DNA from: Anopheles merus
Lineage: Eukaryota; Arthropoda; Insecta; Diptera; Culicidae
DNA: 64,000 bases
Assembly: GCF_017562075.2 (NCBI RefSeq)
Contig: NW_024427594.1
Location: forward strand, 248,001 to 312,000
Direction: 5' to 3'
Shown: one piece after another, positions 33,686 to 44,770 of the stretch
Position numbering within the stretch: position 1 is the stretch's first letter
Layout of the letters: each line of letters opens with the position of its first letter
Position numbers and translations under genes: made by a program
The notes under the pieces: model-generated
What the model saw: only the letters and a program-made list of their open reading frames with translations
What the model was told of the DNA's origin: nothing
The model's database searches: none

Positions 33686-34315
33686 GAAAGCATTTACAAG
33701 TCTTTAGTGGTAGAATTACTAGTAGTAAAGCACATAACGGCAGATAATCCCTCAGCATTTTTAGAATTTTCCAACGCTTTGCGCAATCTCATTGACAACA
33801 TGGTGTTGTTGAAGCAAGAAAGTTTTTTGAATGACCAGAGGCTGCTAAACGATTTGACATCAAGGTTTTCAACCGAACTTCGGAACGACTGGTTGAAACA
33901 TACAATAAGTAGGAAACAAGATAATAAGAATTTTACGCTAGAAGACCTAGCAGAATGGCTGAAACCCTCTGAAGAACTGGCTATTATACTGGCCGTGAAC
34001 GAAGGAGTAGCCAAACAAGAAAGGTCGAATCGTCAAAACATACAGCATCGTCATGAAGGGCCAGAAAAGGAAACGATATGTCTAATTTGTGGATTTCCTC
34101 ATGAAACCACTCGTTGCCGACAATTGAACGGTAAGACGCCCGATGAAAAATTATCTCTTTTTATTCGGCATAGAGTTTGCACCAATTGCTACAAGTACAG
34201 CAACCATAACGCCCAAAACTGTCGCCACAATGTAGTGTGTACGGTTGCGGCAAAAGGCATCATAGTATGTTGCATAAAAGAAATCAGGTACAAGGGCAAC
34301 CTACAAACAAAATAA
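33686..34315 (+). pseudogene. BEL gag, C-terminal part with zinc knuckles
   Basis: Continues the gag after the LINE: SIYKSLVVELLVVKHITADN lines up with LVYDEHLKDVLKIKIDNQ of the intact BEL element. Knuckle residues follow (CLICGFPHETTRC and CTNCYKYSNHNAQNC). A frameshift at about 34235 moves the reading into the protease frame, so the last 25 codons here are spurious. Confidence 0.8.
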
Positions 34316-34860
34316 ATTGTCATCAGGAAAAGAATAATCTGTTCTATCAGATCGTGCCCATCACTTTGCACCATAATGATAGAAAACTCGAAACTTATGC
34401 ATTCATGGATCCTGGCTCTTCAACTAGCCTCATTTTGGAAAGTGTCCGAAAAGAACTAAACGTTCACGGACCAAAAAGACCGCTAACTCTCTCCTGGACG
34501 GACGGAAGCATTCAAAAAGAGACAGAAAGTAGGATAGTTCCCATAACAGTAGAGGGAGCTAATAAAAGAAAATTCCAAGTAAAAGGTCTCAGAAGTGTAA
34601 GGGAACTTAACCTTCCCGTTCAAACCATAGATGCTCCGTGTTTGCAAAGAAATTTTAAACATTTGAAAGGCATTAGTATCTCTAGCTATGCAGATGCAAG
34701 GCCTACCGTGCTACTAGGCCTTCCTCATTCGTATCTTTGCCATGGTGCAAAAAATCGAGAAGGTAGACCAAACGAACCAATTGCCCATGAAACGAGGCTT
34801 CGACGAGGGTCATTTTTGGGGGTACGAATACGCCAAATGTCACAGAGAACTCATTTGTGA
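34237..34860 (+). pseudogene. BEL protease region
   Basis: Frame with FYQIVPITLHHNDRKL then FMDPGSSTSLI: the protease active-site motif is DPGSS, where the intact element has DAGSS. The reading leaves the true frame at about 34820; the next frame (34857) resumes it. Confidence 0.8.
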
Positions 34861-35919
34861 TGACAGAGACGTACGAAGAAGAAAACAAGAACATGATGCA
34901 AATCTTGCGTGGTTTCTTTTCTACCGAGGAATTTGGAGTTAAACCTACTCCAACCCGTGCCTCTGAAGAAGACAAAAGAGCGTTAAAGATTATGAAAGAC
35001 ACGCTTAAAAACACTGGTGACGGATACGAAATTGGTTTAGTATGGAAAACCGACAATCCTAAATTGCCAGATAGTTACGGACAAGCGCTTACGCGCTTAA
35101 AAAGTCAAGAGAAGGCAATGGAAAGGGATCCAAAATTAAAATCATGGTATCATAAAGAAATAAACGCATACGTTGAAAAGGGATATGCACGTAAGGCAAC
35201 ACCAATGGAACTGCTGCAATTGAACGGGAAAATAAACTATATTCCCCACTTTTCCGTGATAAACTATAATAAACCCATTCCCAAACCACGTTTAGTATTC
35301 GACGCGGCTGCAAAAAATCAAAATATATCCCTTAATTCTCAACTTCTTTCCGGCCCAGATCTTACTGCGTCCCTGTTCGGAGTGCTAGTCCGCTTCAGGG
35401 AACACAAAATAGGCTGTTCAGGAGATATCAAGGAAATGTATCACCAGGTAAAGGTGAGACGGGAAGATCAAGACGCTCAAAGATTTCTATTTCGAGAATC
35501 GCTTTCTGACGTTCCTCAAGTTTACGTTATGCAAGTGATGACGTTTGGGGCAACTTGCTCACCAACTTGTGCCCAGTTTGTGAAGAACGAGAACGCTCTG
35601 CGTTACAAAAATATTTATCCCCAGGCAGTAAAAGCGATTGTTGAAAACCACTACGCAGATGACTACCTAGATAGTTATCCAGATATTGATACAGCCGTGA
35701 ATACTATCTCGAAGGTGTGTAAGATACATGATGATGCTAAATTCTTTATGAGATTTTTTTTTCCAACTCAAAAGAAGTGGAGAAAAGCATCCCAACCAAC
35801 AGGCTATCCGAGAAAAGGATACTTGGCATAGAGGAGAAAAATAAAAACTTCGACAAAGTGTTAGGATTGATTTGGGACAAAGAGTCTGACGTCTTCGTCT
35901 ACAAGTTTAAAAAGGCAGA
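34857..35919 (+). pseudogene. BEL reverse transcriptase region
   Basis: Contains FDAAAKNQNISLNSQLLSGP, GDIKEMYHQVKVRREDQDAQ and the catalytic box YADD (intact element: YVDD). A frameshift at about 35755 switches to the frame 35777-35919 (LGIEEKNKNFDKVLGL), after which the coding sequence is broken by the (AAT)n run. Confidence 0.85.
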
Positions 35920-36342
<423 letters not shown>

Positions 36343-37110
36343 TCCATACCTAGATGATTTTCAATTGGAAACAATGTAAAGATCAGGGAGCTCCATACTT
36401 TCGTAGACGCGTCAGAAAAGGCATTTGCCGCAGTTACGTATCTTAGGACAGTCCACGACTTAGGCATCGACATAAGTATCGTGGCCGCAAAATCAAGAGT
36501 CGCTCTTACCAAACCACTGTCGATCCCTAGGCTTGAATTGCAAGGGGCAGTGCTAGGCACTCGCCTAAACGAAGCAATCAAGAGGGAATTGCGGTTAAAG
36601 GTTCAAACGGAATTCTTTTGGACCGATTCAAAAACAGTTCTAGCTTGGCCTCACTCAGAGCCTCAAGCATATAATCAGTTCGTAGCTCTGAGAATCGGAT
36701 AAATTTTGGAGTTTAACTCTCCGAAGCAGTGGAACTGGGTAGCATCTGCAAAAAACCCTGCTGACGAAGCTACAAAAACTTGTAAGAAAAAGTCAATATG
36801 GTTAAATGGTCCTGACTTTCTCAAAAATTTAGAAATAAAAACACTAACACCAAACATTCCGGACACATTTGAAGACCGGAAAAGGGTAAACACTTCGAGA
36901 ACAGTGGAAAGAATAGATTATGACACCATTTCCGTCGAATGGTGTTCCAACTGGCACCGTCTAAAACGATCGGTAGCGTACGCACTAAAGTATTTGGATT
37001 GCTTAAAAAGTAAGGCTAAATCCCTGTCATTTTTGACAGCAATCGGTAAAGCTACCCTTGACCTAGCTGAGCGCTACTTAATAAAAAAGGCTCAAAGGGA
37101 AAGCTTTTAA
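36343..37110 (+). pseudogene. BEL RNase H and connection region
   Basis: FVDASEKAFAAVTYLR, VAAKSRVALTKPLSIPRLEL and FFWTDSKTVLAW follow the RNase H of the intact element. A stop at about 36700 (TAA) breaks the frame in place, and the reading goes on from 36706 (WNWVASAKNPADEATK). A further frameshift lies near 37110. Confidence 0.82.
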
Positions 37111-37116
37111 ACGGAG

Positions 37117-37970
37117 ATGGTACAACTCTCATTGAAGAACCCGGTTAATGGCAGCAGTAAAGTTAGGTGCCTGTGCCCTATGTTGGACCAAGAAGGGATC
37201 ACGCGTTCTAGAGAAAGACTTGAACACGTTAAATTTCTTCAATTTAACGCACGTAGCCCTATTGTCCTACCAAAAGGGCATCACATTACAAACCTTATCC
37301 TACAGCATTACCATGAGAGGTACTATCACCAGAAGAGCAAATCAGTGATGGCTGCAGTTCGTCAAAAATTCTGGGTGATAGATCTCAGAAGCAGTCTTAA
37401 GCACGTAATAAACAAATGTCAATACTGCAAAAACGCACGAGCTAAACCAATCCCACCAATAATAGCACCACTGCCAACATGTAGAACAGCAGTGTTTAAA
37501 AAACCATTTACGCATTGTGGAGTAGATTATTTCGGCCCCCTATTCGTTCGATAGGCAGACGGTCAGAAATAAGGTGAGGCGTAATATTTACGTGTTTAAC
37601 CACAATAGCAGTCCATATAGAAATAGCCATTGATCTAACGGCAAGCACCTTTATTGTTTGCTTAAAAAATATGCAATACAGAAGAGGAAAGGTATCTTTC
37701 CTATACAGCGATAATGGGACCAACTTTGTCGGAGCCGACAATGAGATGAAACAAATGAGATATCGATGTGCCTCAGAAGGCATAGAATGGATCTTTAACC
37801 CACCAGGCGCCCCTAATTTTGGAGGTGCGTGGGAGCGGCTGGTTGGAGAAATCGAGAGTCTGCTTCCCATGGCTGAGAGTTATAAAGAACACGTTCTCAG
37901 ATCAATACTAACTGAGATAGAGTTCCTAACAAATTATCGACTATTGACTCACTTAACACTAGAACAATAA
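37117..37970 (+). pseudogene. BEL integrase
   Basis: Two frames: 37117-37554 with the H2C2 zinc region (HYHERYYHQ ... CQYCKNA) and the first catalytic region (CGVDYFGPL), and 37671-37970 with LYSDNGTNFVGA and FNPPGAPNFGGAWERLV, i.e. the second Asp and the Glu. A frameshift near 37550 separates them. Confidence 0.82.
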
Positions 37971-38000
37971 GATGACGAGCCCCTAACTCCAGCTCATTTC

Positions 38001-38378
38001 TTGCTAGGTTGTTCCGGGGAGGCGGAGCCGAATATCTCAGATATCACCAAAACAGAATTGGTACGGTCCGATTGGAAAAGGGCCCAGGCAATCACACAAC
38101 AATATTGGCGACGGTGGATAGCTGAGTGTCTCCCAAAGCTCTCTATACGAGAAAAGTGGACTCAACCGGCTAAACCATTACAAATAGGCGATATTGTCAC
38201 GTTTCCCGATGAACAAAGGAAAGGAAAGTGGTTTAAATGCCGAATCTGCGAGCTGGTAACTGGCGTAGACGGACAAACTCGTTCAGCACGAATCAAAGTA
38301 GGTAATAATGTAGTTAATAGGCCAACTGTAAAACTAGCAGTACTTGAGGTAAAACGAGATCAAACATTTCCAAATTGA
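38001..38378 (+). pseudogene. BEL pol C-terminal domain
   Basis: Follows integrase after a stop near 37970. WRRWIAECLPKLSIREKWTQ and IGDIVTFPDEQRKGKWFKC are the C-terminal BEL domain (DUF5641 type) that ends the intact polyprotein too. Confidence 0.8.
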
Positions 38379-38472
38379 GGAAAAAGAAAGGAAACAAATC
38401 TTAACGTTATAAAAGCTAAAGCAGAAGAACTAGCATGTCAAATGCCAAAAAGCTCAAAATTAGGCCCGTAAC

Positions 38473-39951
38473 ATGGAGCTCATCCTTAAAATGACAATAT
38501 ACATAGCCGCTCTGTTTAGAGTCGAATGCTTATCGATCGTACCTATCCCTGAACCAGGAATATACTTTGATCATATTGGGACACTCCTATTGAAAAAAGG
38601 AGCATGGAAAACGACATTCCATATGGGGACACGTCTGGCAAATGATACGGGTACGTTACAAACGTTGAAAAAACACTTAACCACAGTATTGAAGTCCGTT
38701 AATAGTACGGACTCCGTACTCTCAGATCTAAAAGTTACACTTCAGCGCGAATGCAACCATGCAATTCAACTAATTCAAGGAATAAGTCACAAAAGGACAA
38801 AACGCTCCCGGGGAATATTTGGTATATTAAAAGATTTCATGTTCGAGGGAGACGACATAGACGAGCAATTAGAAGCCTTCAGAGCAGCAGAGGATACAAA
38901 AATAACACATGTGTCCGAACGTTTGACCCAAACAAATAAAAAACACAATGAGTTAACAGAAAATTTACGTCACCGAATAGACAAACTCTATGATGGTATA
39001 GATGTTCTCAGCAAAAAATTTAAGCATAACAAAAATGAAGTTCTAACAAAGTACATACAAAAAACGATCATGCTTACAACCGCTCTAGTACAAGACATAA
39101 TAAATAAGTATCACGAAATAGATTCAAACCAATTATATTTAGAGGACGAAGAGATGTTAAAACAAACTATACGAAGAAAGATGGCAAGTCATTATAACGT
39201 TTTAGAATACTCGGAAATAACTAATAGGAGGATAGAAAAGGGTGAAATAGCCTTTTCTATCAAAAACATAATTGTATCAATAGAAAATTACGAGATGTTT
39301 AAAGTCATAGCCATTCCAAACTTTGCCAATCATACGATTTTAGACATACACGAAAATACAATAGTCATCAACGAAACTAGTTACTTATACCCGAAGGAAA
39401 TTGTTAAACTGAACGAAACGCACTACATATCTTCTGAGAAAATAATACAACGAGAACCAGACTGCATAGCATCAGCATTACTACACACAGAAAGTGGTAC
39501 CAGATGTAGTTCAAAGGAAATAGGGTCAGAAGTCACTGAATTTATACAACTTACAAATCCAAACAGTATTCTATTCTTCTCTACCAACCCTGATAAGATA
39601 ATACTAAAATGTAATAAAACACTCACTACACCAAGCTGCTCAATCGGAATCATAACCTTGTCACTAGACTGTAGCATTTTGACGAGCAAGTTCGAAATAC
39701 AACCGACGATGCTAATGAAATCTGAGCAAGTTAGAGCATATTTTAAACCCATGTTAAATTTAAGCATATCAAAAGAAGATAAGTCTAACGAAGTAGAATC
39801 GGTAACCAGTAACTATGTATTTTTCTCGATAACCATACTAAGTGTTTCTATTACGGTCATCTTGGTTTCCGCGATGTTAATCAAGAAACATCTAAAACAA
39901 AATATTGGTCCTCCTCCATGCAGGCCACCCACTTTAAACCTAGAATTGTAA
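38473..39951 (+). CDS. Envelope-like glycoprotein frame of the BEL element
   Basis: 492 codons without a break, in the place of an env gene. Seen: a hydrophobic N-terminus fitting a signal peptide (about 1-20); a furin-type site RTKR at 108-111; directly after it a Gly/Phe-rich hydrophobic stretch that could act as a fusion peptide; helical, heptad-like DNA-coded segments at about 140-230; several N-glycosylation sequons; a hydrophobic transmembrane segment at about 447-469 and a short cytoplasmic tail. This layout is that of class I fusion envelopes, and resembles the baculovirus F-like envelopes of insect errantiviruses; family assignment is inference. Starts 95 bases after the pol frame. 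It would be expressed from a spliced RNA; no splice site was proven. It is the only unbroken gene of this element. Confidence 0.75.
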   Translation: MELILKMTIYIAALFRVECLSIVPIPEPGIYFDHIGTLLLKKGAWKTTFHMGTRLANDTGTLQTLKKHLTTVLKSVNSTDSVLSDLKVTLQRECNHAIQLIQGISHKRTKRSRGIFGILKDFMFEGDDIDEQLEAFRAAEDTKITHVSERLTQTNKKHNELTENLRHRIDKLYDGIDVLSKKFKHNKNEVLTKYIQKTIMLTTALVQDIINKYHEIDSNQLYLEDEEMLKQTIRRKMASHYNVLEYSEITNRRIEKGEIAFSIKNIIVSIENYEMFKVIAIPNFANHTILDIHENTIVINETSYLYPKEIVKLNETHYISSEKIIQREPDCIASALLHTESGTRCSSKEIGSEVTEFIQLTNPNSILFFSTNPDKIILKCNKTLTTPSCSIGIITLSLDCSILTSKFEIQPTMLMKSEQVRAYFKPMLNLSISKEDKSNEVESVTSNYVFFSITILSVSITVILVSAMLIKKHLKQNIGPPPCRPPTLNLEL

Positions 39952-39970
39952 CTCCCCTACGAGGATTTAC

Positions 39971-39981
39971 GGGGGGAGGGA
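39971..39981 (+). other. Polypurine tract next to the 3' LTR
   Basis: GGGGGGAGGGA ends where the 3' LTR begins. Confidence 0.75.
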
Positions 39982-40297
39982 TGTCGCTGACGACAATTTA
40001 GGCTTAAAAAACAAAGTGTTGCTAGGTCAATAAATGCTGACTAGCTACGTTGTGCAACGCGCCAGCGATGCGCGCTGGTTTAACGATTATATGTAAAAAT
40101 AGGCTAAGAAGAATAGACTAAGAAGAATATGCTGATCGACGACGGTCAGCATTTTTAGAGTATAAAATAAATTGAATAAATTAATGAAGTCATTATTTGC
40201 CAAGAGCCAGTTGGTGCGTTTATTATTGTGCTTATGTCGGCGTGTACTGTGCCTGTCTTAAGCTGCTGCTCCGAAAGACACTTTCGTGTGCGCGACA
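39982..40297 (+). repeat. 3' LTR of the envelope-bearing BEL element
   Basis: 316 bp, partner of 27157-27469. Differences seen: GCG/GTG, TAT/TGT, ATC/ATA, GCC/GTC, TAAG/TATG and one extra GCT unit. Followed by target duplication GTTTG. Confidence 0.92.
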
Positions 40298-40302
40298 GTT
40301 TG

Positions 40303-41043
40303 TATTAGGTTTTTTCCTGGCACTTGTGAAACGGGTAAAGTAAATAGCCTCTGTCTTATTTTCATTTAGTTTTAGTTTCCATTTACAGCAATAACCAACG
40401 TATTTTTTAATGCCATGATTCAAGTTTTGTAATATAGTCCTAGGGTAACGGGCTGAGGATGATATAGCAAAATCGTCAGCAAAAGCAAAACGTTTTGCTG
40501 ATTTCATTGAGGGAATAACCGATATGAAAATGTTGACCAAAAAAGGTTACAAAACGCTGCCCTGTGGTAAACCGGCAGATGGGGTGTATGGCTCTGAGTA
40601 TGTTGATTTCACTTGAATTATACACTTTCGGTTTGACAGAAAGGATTCAATCAAGAGAATATCTTTGGGAGGAAATTTTAATTGAATAAGCTTATAAATT
40701 AGACCCTGGTGCCACACGGTGTCGTAGGCTTTTTCTAGATCGAGAAGTCTAATCCTGTTGATTTCTTTAGGCATCGTTGCACTTTTACTGTTTTTGTTAA
40801 TCGGTTCAATTGATCTGTTGTTGAAAGACCTTTTTGGAATCCAAATTGATATGGTGGAATGATGTTATTGTTTTGAACATGTGTTAAGATGCGTTTACCT
40901 ATAAGTTTTTCATAAATTTTTGATAAGCCGCTTAGTAAGCTAATTGGCATATAGTTTGCTGGATTACTAGGATCTTTGTTGGGTTTTTTAAATGGGACTA
41001 TTTTTGCAGTTTTCCAGGAAAATAGTTTAATTTGTAGCAGCAA
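40303..41043 (-). pseudogene. Jockey-type LINE reverse transcriptase
   Basis: Minus strand pieces 41043-40735, 40774-40547 and 40540-40303: KTAKIVPFKKPNKDPSNPAN, FQKGLSTTDQL, LLDLEKAYDTVWHQGLIYKL, AGLPQGSVL and the catalytic FADD, typical of the Jockey clade. Frameshifts near 40750 and 40545. Continues at 27151 on the far side of the BEL insertion. Confidence 0.8.
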
Positions 41044-41263
41044 TTAAATATAAATGATAGGTAGATAATTGCCTTCTTGTTTTAAACAGCGGTTGTTGAT
41101 TTTGTCACAACCGGTAGATTTTTTTGTTTTTAGTTTTGATTATGGTTTGAATTTGTTTGGGCTTGCAAAATAAAGTTGGGTCTGTATTTGGTACCAAGAG
41201 TTACCGGGCTTGAAAAGCATGCACTGTTTGGTTCACTTGATTTTCTATTGAACTTTTTTGTGA

Positions 41264-41494
41264 ATGGGTGATGTTATGTATATGTATAAGCAAATTGGAG
41301 CTATAAGCATTATAGCTCTATGCAATATTCCAGGAAAATTCATTATTTGTGGAGACTTTAACGCGCGACACCAGCTGTGGAATTGTATAAAGTCAAATAG
41401 GATGGGAAAAACCCTTTTTGAAGAAGTACAAAAAGGCAATTCCGTGTCCATATTGCTGAAAATTTCTACACTGTATTGGGCCTGTTTTGTGTGA
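41264..41494 (+). pseudogene. Jockey-type endonuclease fragment in the opposite orientation
   Basis: Plus strand reading KFIICGDFNARHQLWNC then RMGKTLFEEV is an endonuclease motif (GDFN) of Jockey ORF2. The RT on one side and the ORF1 on the other side are both on the minus strand, so this piece is inverted with respect to its neighbours or comes from another copy. Confidence 0.6.
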
Positions 41495-42223
41495 GTAGTA
41501 TTCAAAATACACTCTATGATGATTTACGTAGCGCACCTGTTTTAGTTCGCCTAACGTAATTGAGCCCTTGGCAAAATGTAACAAATACATCGCCTGGTCA
41601 TCGTATCGTTGTTTACGTATTGGTAGCTTCTTCACTGAGGTGAGGTTGATTTTGCATTCTCCTAGAGCTGGGAGTAAATCGTCTATCGGCATTTCAGGCA
41701 GGCCAAAAATGACCACTTTTGTTGTGAGTTCTTCTGGTAGTTGGTGCGTGAAGAAGTTGATTTTGTTGTTCTTGAACGATTCTACCACTAATTTGAAATC
41801 GTTATTATCTAATACGCTAACGTTTATACCTTTTGTAGAGGTGTTTGGGTAGTAGTGCACTACACCTGTAGCGACGATCAGTCGATGGACGTTTCCTACT
41901 GTCGTACCTGTCACTATGATCGGAGGTACGCGATGTTTTTTCGTGCTTGGTTGTAGTGGTTGTACATGCGATGACGGGGCCTCTTCGTCTTCACTTAGGA
42001 TGTCGTATGAGTTGTTGAGCGACACCTGAGGTGCGTACTCTGGTTTTGCACGCTGACTCATACTATGAAAACGGGACAGCGAGTACGTGGAGCCTCCACG
42101 ACGAGCGACGTTTCTCTTTCGCGGGGCCATCTCGGGTGGCCGAGCGCCTAGGCGTTTGCGTAATTTAACTGGAATGTTTCTCTTTTGGTTTTTTTCTCTC
42201 TCAGAAGATAAACTGTATCGCAC
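41393..42223 (-). pseudogene. Jockey-type LINE ORF1 (gag-like)
   Basis: Frame of 276 codons on the minus strand. A basic, Ser-rich N-terminus is followed by the region VHYYPNTSTKGINVSVLDNN...VVIFGLPEMPIDDLLPAL, and a damaged Cys/His knuckle (QCRNFQQYGHG; the second Cys is replaced). This is the RNA-binding gag-like protein of Jockey LINEs. It ends where the inverted endonuclease piece begins, so its last residues (after about 41490) are doubtful. Confidence 0.7.
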
Positions 42224-43530
42224 TATTACCGAAAATGTCCGAACAGGTCGGAGGCTGAGAGTGATCTGATATTAAGGAATTAAAAATATATAGATGCACA
42301 CAAACAAAACAAACCCTGTTGTTTATTTCATCGATGACGCTTGCTTGAAAATAAATCGCAAAAGAAAAATATCCCTGGCATAAGGAAGCACAAATTCTTG
42401 ATTTTGTTTGAAAGTTATCTTACGTTTTGATACAAGTTAGCAAATTTTTATTAACTTCATGTTTTTCGAATGAGAATGTTTGAAATTTGCCATGAATAAT
42501 TGTGTTTCATGTTATGAGAACGTACTCTGATAACCGTTTTTTCCAATATCCTCCTCGGAACGCAATGTCACCTTTGTATTGAACTGTCATTTATCAACAG
42601 CACGGATAAACGGATATCCGGATTAAAGGTACCCGGATAAACAGCGCTCCACTGTACATCTATATATGTAAAAACCAAAGTGGGTAGAAAGGAGGTGTCG
42701 TCATACGGAACATTTGACCATCAAGGCTTAAGAAAAAAACACAAAACCAAGATTAACGGCAGTTGTCAAACTAAAAACATGTATTTTGCATCCACACTTA
42801 ATAAATCGGCATTTTCAACGTGATATTGCGGCTGCTGCCTGTAAACAAATATCGACGGCTGTTGTCAAACTGAATCTCAAAACTTCAATATGCCAAACGC
42901 TAAGAAGACACCTCCTCTATATTCCACCTAGGTAAAAACGACAAAAGACGAAGAAGCACGGTTTATGTGGTCCTTAATTGAGATAGACGTAAACGCTCCC
43001 TGAATGTAGCCTGAGTTATGTCGAAGTCGAAGAAATCAGCGGATGAGTTAAAGCTTCTAGACATGGACGCTATAGGGTTATTTTTTCCGTAACGCGTGTT
43101 GCCTCGATCGAGTGAGAGAAATACACGATGCCGGGCTGCTACTCAGGGTACGTGGATATTGATTTGCTCTAGGATTCGCGGTGCGTTTATCGTTCGGTTC
43201 AGAACTCCTGCTACGAACAGAGCCTGAGCATTTATCCTGCGGTTGCTTAACGTCTCAAGTCCTAGTAGTAGACAACACGATTCGTAGGGTGGCAACCGAG
43301 AGCGGTCATTCCAGAGTAACATCCGAAGAGCGTAACGAGATAGCTTTCTTTGGACTGATGCTATCCAAATAGCCAGCTCGTACTGTATAGCTGATTTTGA
43401 GGCTTTTTAACGAAAAATCGTTCTGATGTCGTACTTTGTGGGTGATTAAGAGATAGACGAATCGAAACGTCAAACGCCTTGTGTCTGGTCGAAGATTCTT
43501 TGCGCTCCGGAAAGTTTTCAATATTATTCA
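42224..43530. other. Non-coding region with transposon end fragments
   Basis: No gene seen. At 42600-42654 TATCCGGATTAAAGG...GCGCTCCACTG before TA resembles a pogo/Tigger end (compare 24776). 43388-43460 repeats the TATAGCTGATTTTGAGGC/TGTCGTACTTTGTGG block of 24855-24935. The part next to 43530 is probably the 5' untranslated part of the LINE that follows. Confidence 0.4.
42686..42925. mobile_element. Possible MITE with AGGAGGTGTC ends
   Basis: TAGAAAGGAGGTGTCGTC on the left and, as reverse complement on the right, TATAGAGGAGGTGTCTTC. Two GTTGTCAAACT motifs lie inside. A short inverted-repeat element of about 240 bp is likely but only one copy is present. Confidence 0.4.
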
Positions 43531-43677
43531 GTGAAAACACATTTCCTGCACAACCTGTTTGCTTGCGCAGTGGATCCAAGAACCTGGTTACAATCAGATC
43601 ACCCACCTACAATCACCTGGGAACGATTCCTGGCCTACAATCAAAACATCGCTTCAACATTCACTGTACCACAAACA

Positions 43678-44418
43678 ATGGCCGGTATCTGTTCCGCCTG
43701 CGCCAATGACATCGTAGCTGCTGATCACGTTGTGAAGTGTCAGGGTTGGTGCAACTCTGAGTTTCATTTCTCATGCAGTGGACTTTCTTTCTGTAGCGAG
43801 CTGTCACAGCATACCACGGCTATTAAGTTAGAGCTTCTGGAAGTTTTAAAGGAGGAGATCCGTTCCTGCTTGCGTTCGACGCATACCGCAACCGATTTAC
43901 CGTATCAATGGCCCATTCATCACAATCCAGCGTCGTCTCACCCTGAATTGTTTAATTCAGTGGTCAAAAATATCCCTGGTACTATTACACCCACACTACA
44001 ACAGTATCCATCATTAGCCGCTTCACTTAGTGTTAGTGCGAACGAACCGTCATCCTTCACCAATATGCCACCACTTAACAACCCGCAAACACCGCTACTC
44101 AGAGGATCGGGATCGCCGCTCGATTCTGATACACTAGACACCATCCCACACACTGATACGCGAATGTGGCTATTCTTTGCGCGTTTTTCCCCATCGGTTA
44201 CCACTGAGCAGATTTCTCTCATGGTGCAAGAACGTCTAGCACTCGATAAGCGGGATGTGTTTGTACACCGTCTGACGAAACTTGGTGCCGACACTTGTAC
44301 ATTCTCATTTAAGGTGGGCATACCAGCCACTCTACGCCACAAGGCTCTCTCACCTGAGACATGGCACTCTGCTCTTACCTACCGAGAGTTCCGTGACTAT
44401 CGGACCAATAATTATTAG
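43678..44418 (+). pseudogene. CR1-like LINE ORF1 with partial zinc finger
   Basis: ATG at 43678 chosen because the finger follows: C5, C8, C21, C25, H30, C33. The last Cys pair of a PHD-type finger is not found, as if deleted. The conserved ORF1 block is at the end (MWLFFARFSPSVTTEQISL ... SFKVGIPATLRHKAL ... YREF). Frame stops at 44418; 44418-44702 continues in another frame with Thr/Pro-rich sequence. Confidence 0.7.
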
Positions 44419-44770
44419 TGTTATATAGCTGTGCATCAACTGATACAAATTCGATGCTTGATCAAAACGTTACTCTCGCTACCGACACTTATCATAATCC
44501 TCTCTCACATTCTGGATGGAGTGCCCCGATACCAACCACTACAACAGATACGCTCGCACAGCCTGTTACGATTTCCTCTCCTGCCATGACCACTACAGAT
44601 TCAGCTTTGTTTACAAACGAACCACATCAAGACCTTAATGAGCGAATGCTTGTTACCACCACACCTACCAGGTCACCTCCCGAATGCTTGGCCACTCCTT
44701 AAAAAGACCGCGTCGCGTAGACGATAAACGGACTGATGAATCTGCTGACGCTGGCCCATCGGACGAATAG

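Larger units (their letters stand above)
29146..33690 (-). mobile_element. Nearly full-length CR1-like LINE inserted in BEL gag
   Basis: Minus-strand LINE of about 4.5 kb with ORF1 (33419-32306) and ORF2 (32215-29247). The 3' end at 29146-29165 is a TTTAA-type pentamer repeat, not poly(A), as in the CR1 clade. It carries at least four frameshifts. The 5' limit lies between about 33560 and 33690; gag resumes at 33686. No clear target duplication was found. Similar in plan to the Anopheles T1/Q type LINEs; exact family not determined. Confidence 0.82.
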
